Assembly: GCF_949628265.1 (NCBI RefSeq)
Contig: NC_088786.1
Span: 31,889,681 to 31,953,680 of the forward strand
Origin: Cloeon dipterum
Lineage: Eukaryota > Arthropoda > Insecta > Ephemeroptera > Baetidae
Direction: 5' to 3'
DNA: 64,000 bases
Shown one piece after another: positions 56,837-64,000 of the stretch (position 1 is its first letter; each line of letters begins with the position of its first letter). Below the pieces are notes generated by a model, which worked only from the letters and a program-made list of their open reading frames with translations, was not told where the DNA came from and ran no database searches. The translations under genes were made by a program, and so were the position numbers.

Positions 56837-58776
56837 TTAGACCATCAATATCTCATCAGACCCAACTAATGATTTTCCTAACGTCACATTCTCCTGCTGC
56901 CCCTGCTGGTTCGCTCTTCTCCTTCGCTCAGTCGCTGTCGACACCATTTTCCCGTTCGATGACCTGTTACTGAGGGATCCTTTCAGCATGCGCTCCCGGT
57001 CAGTGGCTATGACCTTCAGTCTGTCCGCCAGACTGTTCTCGAAGAAGAGCGTGTGCAGTTCGTTGAGGGATTGGTCCAGCTGCTGGATTAGGCGGCCGTG
57101 CAGCATTACGTCGGCCGGACTCAAGGGTTGCGGCTGCTCGTGTATGTTGATGGCGAGGAACAGCGTATCCTTGATTTGGGCCTTGATCCTTTCCACGCGC
57201 TCAGTCTTGTGAAGACGTCGAACGAAGTAGCCCCGCACTAAGGCTGCGAGGGGCAGCTGGCACATCCGATTTGTTAAATCCGCCAAGGACTGCAAACAAA
57301 TTTTTATTTTTTTTTTGTCATTACTACATGTGGCTACAAAATTATCTTAAGAACAGTCGCTTTTCATAACCAAATGTTAAAGTGGAAATAGTAATTAAAA
57401 AAGTATTAGATAAAATGTTAAAACCAATTGAGAAAAATTCCAAAGATGGGAGATATGAATGGAAATTTCTATTTTTGCTTGTACGCCCAGGAATAAAAAA
57501 TTATATATAAACGACAAAATCAATTGCAACAGTAAGTAATGACTATGTTATCAGTCTTTAAGATTCGTTTAAATTTTAAACTCCTGACTTTACAAGCAAA
57601 TAGATATTAAATTTCCATCAGGAATTTATCAACATGTTTTTAACGCCACTCATAATTGATTAAAGCATCATTTGAAAGAGTGTAATAGAAATACTGTCTA
57701 TGATTTAACATACAATTATTCTCTAACAAAACTGATATTAACCTTTGATACCGCTTTCGCAGGGCTTCTCTCTACTTTGATCGGAGGAGAGGCTGGCCGA
57801 TTTGGTGGCGAATTAATATTCAGCTTTCTCAGCAGTTCATGTTGTTGGCTCAAAAATTCCTCCTTTATCCGCATCTTCTCTTCCTCCTGCTGCTGCCGAA
57901 GTTGCTCCATCTTCAGCTCATACTCCTCTCTCATACTTTTGATAAGATTATTCATGTAGTCAACTTCAATCACAGTTTCCCCTGAATCGTAAGACTCCGT
58001 CTCTTTCCACACTTCTCTTCTCTGTCGCAACTTTTTCTTTTTTGGGCTGACGATAGTTGCAACTTTCGCCGTTTTCTTCCTGCCGCACGAATATTTTGGG
58101 AGCGCTGATTTTGGCCTTTTATCCGTAAGCGAGGGAGTCTCTGATATCTCAGACTCGACGAAAGAGTCCAGAAGGGCTTGACTAGGATTTTCCAAGGTGT
58201 ATGAGTCGCTTCGGATGAGGCGGTGACCAGGTGTGCTGCTGAACAAAGTGGCTTCGCTGCTTGAATCCAGATCGAGGTTCAGCTCGGTGCTCTCAGTGGG
58301 CACAGGTGACATCTGACTTTGTGGCTGATCTGTCTCATTTTTTTTAGATTGGGCTTGTAATGTCTGTATTTCCCTTTCCTTCTTTCGATCTTTAACTTTG
58401 AATTCAATTTGCAAGGCCAGATCCCGGTAGCTCCTTAACATCTCTCTTTCCTCATCATGTAGCTGGAAATAAAAATAGATTAAAGACACAATACACATGT
58501 CATGATGTCATCCAATTTAAGTTTAATTGAAAATTCAATATGCACATATTTTTTTAAATCAAAATTAAATTTGTTCTTTAAAGTATGATATTTGTGATGC
58601 TGCAAAAGCGCCAAAAAAATACCTACGACAGCAAGAAATACGTCGATGAAAGAATCAAGGTTCGCTTCAAATGCGCTGAAGCGTAAATGAATTTAATGAA
58701 TTTAAGAGGCACTCACGATGGGTGGAAGGATGGGTCTCCCGTTGATTTTGATGCACGAAACGTAACAATCTTCCAT
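56837..58776 (-). CDS. Cp110: Centriolar coiled-coil protein CP110
   Basis: Three exons (58776-58717, 58462-57743, 57289-56837) give 410 residues. The N-terminus (CIKINGRPILPPI followed by LHDEEREMLRSYRDLALQ) matches the conserved start of CP110. The middle is a serine-rich disordered region followed by a coiled coil (EEYELKMEQLRQQQEEEKMR). The C-terminal part (LADLTNRMCQLPLAALVRGYFVRRL overall, with KTERVERIKAQIKDTLF) matches the conserved IQ-like domain of human CP110. CP110 caps the distal end of centrioles, limits their length and blocks ciliogenesis. At 410 residues it is short compared with human (991). A further 3' exon is possible after acceptor TTTTCTTGCAG at about 56825, but no phase-matching donor was found. 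Confidence 0.85.
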
Positions 58777-59006
58777 TTTCCTATATTTATCTAAAGATTG
58801 AGTTGCCTGAGTGACAAGTCACGTCGCCACTTCATGACTGAAACTTTAGATAAACGTGGTACCGTCCAAAAACATTTAAAACTCAAAATAATAAATTAGC
58901 AGGCTTGCTACAATCCACTTACGGCACTTAAATCAGCAACGGAATGTCAGTGACAGTCGCTCTGTTTACTAACTGGCTCTGGCTGAGCGCTGTCATTGGT
59001 TGATAT

Positions 59007-59052
59007 TTTGAAAGCGGCGGGAGTCGTGCGTGCGATGGCAAATTTAGCGGGA
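59007..59052. promoter_or_regulatory. Cell-cycle-type motifs upstream of CP110
   Basis: TTTGAA (59007-59012) matches the CHR core, followed directly by AGCGGCGGGAG. TTAGCGGGAAAA (about 59044-59055) resembles an E2F/DP site. These lie about 230-280 bases upstream of the CP110 start. Motif matches alone are weak evidence. Confidence 0.4.
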
Positions 59053-59271
59053 AAATCCTCTTCTGATGTGAGAAGGGGAAAGGAGGGCAAAATGCTGTTG
59101 ATGCTGTTCTTCTGTCTCTTAATATTCAAACTGGACAGTGAGTTATTATTTTAATATTTTTTTGTTGATAGTTTTTAAAGTGTGTCATGTCCAGAAATGT
59201 ATATTGAACTGTTAAACCAGCATGTAGAAAATCAAAACATAGATGGTATTATCCATCACAAACTGCCATGA
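59035..59271 (+). CDS. Possible small membrane protein, 59 residues
   Basis: Exon 1 (59035-59137) begins MANLAGKSSSDVRRGKEGK and continues into a strongly hydrophobic helix (MLLMLFFCLLIFKL). It ends at a GTGAGT donor. Exon 2 (59195-59271) follows TCATGTCCAG and reads MYIELLNQHVENQNIDG, then HHKLP and a stop. Phases match and the intron is 57 nt, typical here. It faces CP110 head to head, 258 bp from start to start. A single membrane span with a basic N-terminus is predicted. I recognise no family, and a noncoding transcript is equally possible. Confidence 0.33.
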
Positions 59272-59759
59272 AGCCGTTACAGGAAAGAGATTTCAATGCT
59301 GGAATTTATCAAATAATGCGTCCAGACATTCAGACTATTCAAATTTCTGGTAAAATTTTAGATGGAAGTGCATCAGGAAAAACAATATAGTTTAGATGTT
59401 AGAAAATTATTTTTATTTTCTCTAATCATTATTGTTCACAATACCATGAACATTATTAACATTATAAAAATCGTGTTCATCTGTGGGCATTTTTAAGTTA
59501 CAAAAAGCTTATTATAATTTATTAAGTGTCAATTCATCAGCGCATTTAACTATATAGCAGTACATTGATTAAAATCTGGTCCAAGCTACTAAGAAAATAA
59601 ATGCAAACGTAGTTTCAGATCGGCAAAAATCACAGTAAACGATAAAATATTGAGGGATGATAGCGCACAAAAACCATTATGATAGGAAAATCCAACTCCA
59701 TAATCTTAATTTGCAAGTTTTTAATTAGAATTTGAACGCAACCAATCAACCCAGTCAAT
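59272..59759. other. Spacer downstream of Myb
   Basis: AT-rich 3' region for Myb (minus strand) and for the small + strand candidate. No coding frame is supported. Confidence 0.5.
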
Positions 59760-62700
59760 TTACAAATTCAGCTGGCGGGGTTTGTGATTTACCACAACGC
59801 TTCTAGCATTCTCCGTCATCTCCATCTGGTCCCGAGAATGACCACAAGCCACCATTTCAAACTTCACACCGACCTGTTGGACAAAGCTGCCACTTAGCAC
59901 ACATTTTGGACACAAAGCGAATTATAAAATTGCAACACATAACTAGAGAGGAAAAGAGAAAATAATGAAATTGTAAGGCTTGAATCGTAAAATATTTCCT
60001 TCTGCTTATTTCGCTGACCAAGTAATTGGGCCCAATGTGGCCATCTTTTCGCCTCTGTGCAACGTTTTTTTTTTATTAAAACACGAGAAATTTATTCTTA
60101 AAGCCGCTGGAAAGTTGCGCAGACCAGCCAGTTGAATTATTTGAGCATTTTTGGGTCGCATTATTAACCACCTTCTGCAATCTGCCATCTCCGACATTGG
60201 ACAGCCAATGCGAGCCAGCGGGCTCATATTGGTAATCAAAATCTTCTATTTGAACATAAACAACAACTCGTTTCCTCTCTCAAACAAAAAATAAACAGCA
60301 AATTAAACAACGTAAAATAAAATACGAATAAATGAAACATTAACTGCATGCATCCCAAATGAACAGGAATAATGAAAATGACCGATGATATGAATGAACA
60401 CGGTGATAAAAACATGGATAAACTGGTCACCTGTGGCAAAAGGCTCTTCACGTCAAGGGTGTCAGTAGTGAAGTTGAGTCTTTTGACCACCATAGTGGAT
60501 TTTTCTGGGCTCTGGAATAATTGATCAACGACCTTAAGCATCAACACAAGACAGTGCAAATACAAAGGCATTGACAAGAAGTGCAGGAACGATCCAAATG
60601 AAAAGCAAGCATTCGCGAATCTCCATTTTAAATTGAGAGAAATCAAAATCAGTGCAAAATATTTATTGAAAAAAATATCAAATAACCAAAGAGATCTAAT
60701 CAATCAATACAGCTGAGTAAATACTTTTCTAGTTTCAGAGGGAACACATCTATAACGCTGGTCAACGTCAGAATGTGGCCAAAGAGTAGCATGCAAACTG
60801 TGGAAAGTCTGATCATAACTTTGATAGTGTTCTAAAGAAGTTCTGAGAAAGTTACTCGTGCAGAGATCATTTTTATTTACCATCGTGTCTTGGCTGGCCA
60901 TGATTCCAGGTACTTGCTCCGTGACTGGCGGGATCTTCCTCCAGTCGGGAGACACAGCCGCCAGAAGTCGCAGCCCGGAATCGTCGGGCGGCGGCAGAGG
61001 CGCCGAGCAATCAGGCGACAGCGTGTTTTCCATGTGTGATGGTGTGGCGAAGAGAACAGACGAGTCATCTTCTCCGCCCAGCGTTTTGCTCGGTGTTTCC
61101 ACATCAAGAGAGACTTGTGGTGTACTCGTCATTGAAGTCCAGATGTTCAACGACTTTCTCGCCCTTTTGGGCTGCGTGTTTTCTTTGCCAGGCGGCGTAG
61201 GGAAGCCAGGTCGCTTCTTGCTGTTGGTTGTGGCATAGCCACTGTCCTGCAATGGTTCCTGAAAGAAAAAAGGGGAAATTTATATTTCGGATTGTAAACT
61301 GGGAGCTAGAAGGAATTATTTAAAACAATTCAAAATCGTGTGGGTTTTATTGGGCTTCTTTAATTTGGGAAAGAATGTGACCATAACCAAAAGAGAAAAA
61401 ATTGAGTACCGAGTCTCGTTGTGAATGAAAATCCTTCTTTTCTTGTTTTTCTTTTTGTTTTTCATGGCACAAAATCCAAGTTTGGTGGAATTACAATCTT
61501 CAATGGCCAATGAAAAAAATCCCTAGCACTTGCAGAGTAAATTTTGTTTTTCTGGTTTTCTATCTAGTTAAGTGCTTCAAAAAGTTGTCAGAATAATTAA
61601 AAATTGAAACTATATCTTTCGTTACACTGACAAAAGAGTTTTGAAATAGAACAATAAATAGTATTTTGTCAAATCTGTGCTGTATTTTAGTGGGTTGAAC
61701 AGTGAATGGGAACTGTCGACGATCCGATTTTCTAGTTTTTATGTTTCCGTGTGATTCGTCAGGCGACAATATCATTTTATTCTAAATCTCCAACATCTCA
61801 CTTAAATCCACGTGAGGAAACGAGTAAATTCTGCGACAAGGACTCTGTAAAATATCATATTTAAATGAATATAAGTTTGAAGGATCTTAAGAAAAAAAAA
61901 CATAAGTTAACACTAGTATTTTTTAAATGCTAGTGATATGCTTTTGACGGTTTGACAGATCACTCTCAAACTGACCAATTTACTCTTGCTCAAGTCCACA
62001 CCTATACCAACAATGAAAATGACGTTAAGTCATAAGCCTGAAGAACTTCCCGAGAAATATTAAAACTTTCCTCTCAATTTCCTATCTTATTCACATCGCT
62101 TGCAGTTCTTTATCCAAATTTTAAATTCAAATTTAAGAGATATTCTTAAAAGCTTCTTACTTTATCAATAAAAAAATCCTATTGCCAATCCTATACTGAC
62201 ATCTTATTGAAACATGCTCAAATTAAATAAAGTTCACCACCAACTAAATAAAGGGATCCAAACGGTTTCCTTCTCAGTTAGAAGAAGAAAACCACCTTGT
62301 TAACTCTACTTACAAATTGTGACAAGGATGACTCATCTTCTTGGAACGATAGACCATCTTGTTCTTTCTTAATTATTTCAGTTACATCATTTAGCCTGAC
62401 AGGTGTCTGAAATGAGAGATTCTTTAAAATTTAGCACACATGATAGGTAACTCAAATAAAACTACCTCATAGCCGCCGTTGTATCTGTTGATAAGCTTTT
62501 TAAAGCTAGGTGGCGTCAGAGTACCTTGTGTAGAAGCACAGTTTTCTTTTTTCGGCGTCAGGTGTTCCCTGAAGGCTGGTGGTTGCGGTGTGCACAGGGT
62601 AGCGTTGGCATCGTCATCATTCCGCCGAACGGGCGTGGACATTGCCATGGGGATGCCGCTGGTATTGAATGGGCTGCTTTGGAAATTCAGGATTAGCGAT

Positions 62701-64000
62701 GGACTGTATGCTTCTCCTTTGATCGGGGAGCGGCTAGGTGGTGTGCTCAGGCCAATTATGAAACTTTCGTTGCATTTGCTGAAAAGATGATGCGTAGCTT
62801 TTGAGGGAGTCTTGCAAATCGAGTCCACCTCTTTATCAATAGAAATATTTTGCAGGTCTTCAGCGTTCAACAGGCGATCCCTTAAAAAAAAGAATACGGT
62901 TATCAGACGTGTATGACTTTTAAAAGACGTGGGTTGTTACAAGAGTGAGTCCACGTTTGAATCATCCCGTGAGATGCTTGCTGAAGCTTGTAAGAGAGCA
63001 TCGAATCCGCCATTTTCATAAGAGACAGGCATTATGACATGGCTGCCGGAGGACATCGAGTTTGAGTCTTGGATATCGTTGGGCGCCCACTTCTAAAATC
63101 AAAAACCATCAGCTGTTTGGACTAATGAACTTTTATTAATTATACCTCAAAAAGTACAGTTCCTGATTGCATATAATATTCAACGACTTCGGGCTGCTGG
63201 CTCGCTGTCTGGGTGGAGCTGCTGCTGCTGTCGATCTTTGGTAAATTTACAATCGCCTCTGCTGGTCTCTGTCGCCTCTTCTGAGCCGTCTGCTTGGGTC
63301 GTCTATTCTCAGATTTCTCCTCGACTGACTCATATTTCCGCCTCATGGTCGAATTCCAATGATTTTTAATGGCATTGTCTGTGCGCCCAGGCAGCAACTT
63401 GGCAATTTTGGCCCACTGGTTTCCCCAGCTGCAGTGTGCCTGATAAATGACGCGGTCTTCCTCCTCGGTCCATGCTGTTTTCTTAATGTTAGGGTTGAGA
63501 TGGTTGTGCCACCGCTCTCTGCATTGCTTCCCAATGCGGCCCTTCAAATGGCGAGCGATCAAAGTCCACTTTTTAGGACCGTACCGCTTGACCAGGGACA
63601 CCACTTTGTCATCCTCCTGTATTCACAAAAGGATTGTTCGTTAATATTCTTCATAATTAAAATGTAAGGCAAAATCTCACACTGAACACTGAAAGCAACT
63701 GAAACCCGAGGAGAGTTCAGGAGAGCTCCAGAACAATAGGCTCAAGCCATAACATAATACAACACTTGTCTTACACCCCATTTCCGGTTTTAATTTCTAG
63801 ACTAAATCACACAGGCACCAAAGCGTAAACTCCAAGGTATGGCTGCAAGTGGGTCACGCTCTGTTGATTTGGCGCCAAAAAGCTGACGCCCCTCCCACTC
63901 GACGCTTTCGCTCACCTCTTTCGTCCAAGGCCCCTTGATGAGCTCTGGATTGACCACCTTTTGCCACCTTTGCTGGCACTGGATGTCAGAACGAAGTGGG
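59760..64000 (-). CDS. Myb: Myb transcription factor (partial, runs off the right edge)
   Basis: Eight exons in the window (64000-63916, 63616-63146, 63092-62941, 62880-62466, 62406-62314, 61258-60881, 60511-60431, 59873-59760) give 595 residues in frame. The first holds the end of repeat R1 and start of R2 ([19 protein letters not shown]). The second holds the rest of R2 and R3 ([36 protein letters not shown]), the c-Myb-type DNA-binding domain. A serine/threonine-rich middle carries several SP/TP sites ([18 protein letters not shown]). The last exon holds [16 protein letters not shown], matching the conserved animal Myb C-terminal segment. Insect Myb works with the MuvB/dREAM complex at G2/M genes and in DNA replication. 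The start of the gene lies beyond 64000. Confidence 0.95.
61259..62313 (-). other. Longest intron of Myb in the window
   Basis: 1055 nt, AT-rich, with GT-AG ends (donor GTAAGT, acceptor TTCTTTCAG). The frames inside are low-complexity. No repeat with clear ends was identified. Confidence 0.6.
63868..63879. promoter_or_regulatory. Perfect palindromic E2F site in a Myb intron
   Basis: TTTGGCGCCAAA is a full inverted pair of the E2F consensus TTTGGCGC. It lies in the 299-nt intron between the exons encoding R1/R2 and R2/R3. Confidence 0.55.

Noticed and set aside
57672-57959. 95-codon + strand frame
   Set aside because: Antisense of the CP110 coiled-coil exon.
60704-60880. Extension of the Myb exon to a stop at 60704
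   Set aside because: A GTAAAT donor and two downstream phase-0 exons with the conserved Myb C-terminal motif show this is intron read-through.
1-64000. CRISPR arrays, rRNA, bacterial operons or phage genes
   Set aside because: No regular direct repeats with spacers, no rRNA-like sequence, and gene structure is fully eukaryotic.

Overview
The window is animal nuclear DNA, almost certainly from an insect or close arthropod relative. Long AT-rich spacers and introns are interrupted by GC-richer coding exons. Genes carry many introns, and a large share are only about 50-110 nt long with GT-AG ends. The deaminase gene is closest in layout to insect Adar. The proteins read are standard metazoan families. 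No operons, CRISPR arrays or bacterial signals were seen. I could not determine the species.

Layout. Positions 1-13.5 kb hold no gene I can support, only a decayed Ty3/gypsy reverse-transcriptase fragment (about 11.35-11.75 kb) and GC-richer blocks that could be regulatory. From 13.6 to 16.1 kb there is a convergent pair, BCDIN3D (+) and eIF6 (-). eIF6 shares a head-to-head promoter interval with a C2H2 zinc-finger gene (+, 16.5-18.5 kb). Adar (+, 20.1-23.7 kb) converges on Kidins220/ARMS (-, 24.6-31.6 kb, with candidate 5' exons near 32.1 and 33.7 kb). Acyl-CoA-binding protein (+, 35.4-39.2 kb) is followed by a thioredoxin/NME8-NME9-like gene (+, 40.1-43.8 kb). That gene converges on a Trk-like receptor tyrosine kinase (-, 43.9-47.8 kb), whose possible first exon lies at 54.2 kb. 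A phase-consistent set of three exons on the + strand (51.6-52.2 kb) may be an unrecognised gene nested in that interval. CP110 (-, 56.8-58.8 kb) and Myb (-, 59.8 kb to beyond the right edge) finish the window, with a possible 59-aa + strand gene between them.

Joint functions. The genes are mostly unrelated housekeeping or developmental genes: small-RNA methylation, ribosome biogenesis, RNA editing, lipid-ester binding and ciliary thioredoxin. Two loose themes appear. Kidins220 is a known partner of Trk neurotrophin receptors in vertebrates, and both families occur here about 12 kb apart. CP110 and Myb are both cell-division genes and lie in tandem with cell-cycle-type promoter motifs nearby (a perfect TTTGGCGCCAAA palindrome in a Myb intron, and CHR/E2F-like words upstream of CP110).

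Mobile DNA. Four short non-autonomous elements have hAT-like CAGGG/CAGNG termini and 8-bp target-site duplications, two perfect and two with one mismatch. Two of them make up most of the introns that hold them. Exon boundaries were read by eye from splice consensus, frame and family similarity. All exon sums stay in frame.
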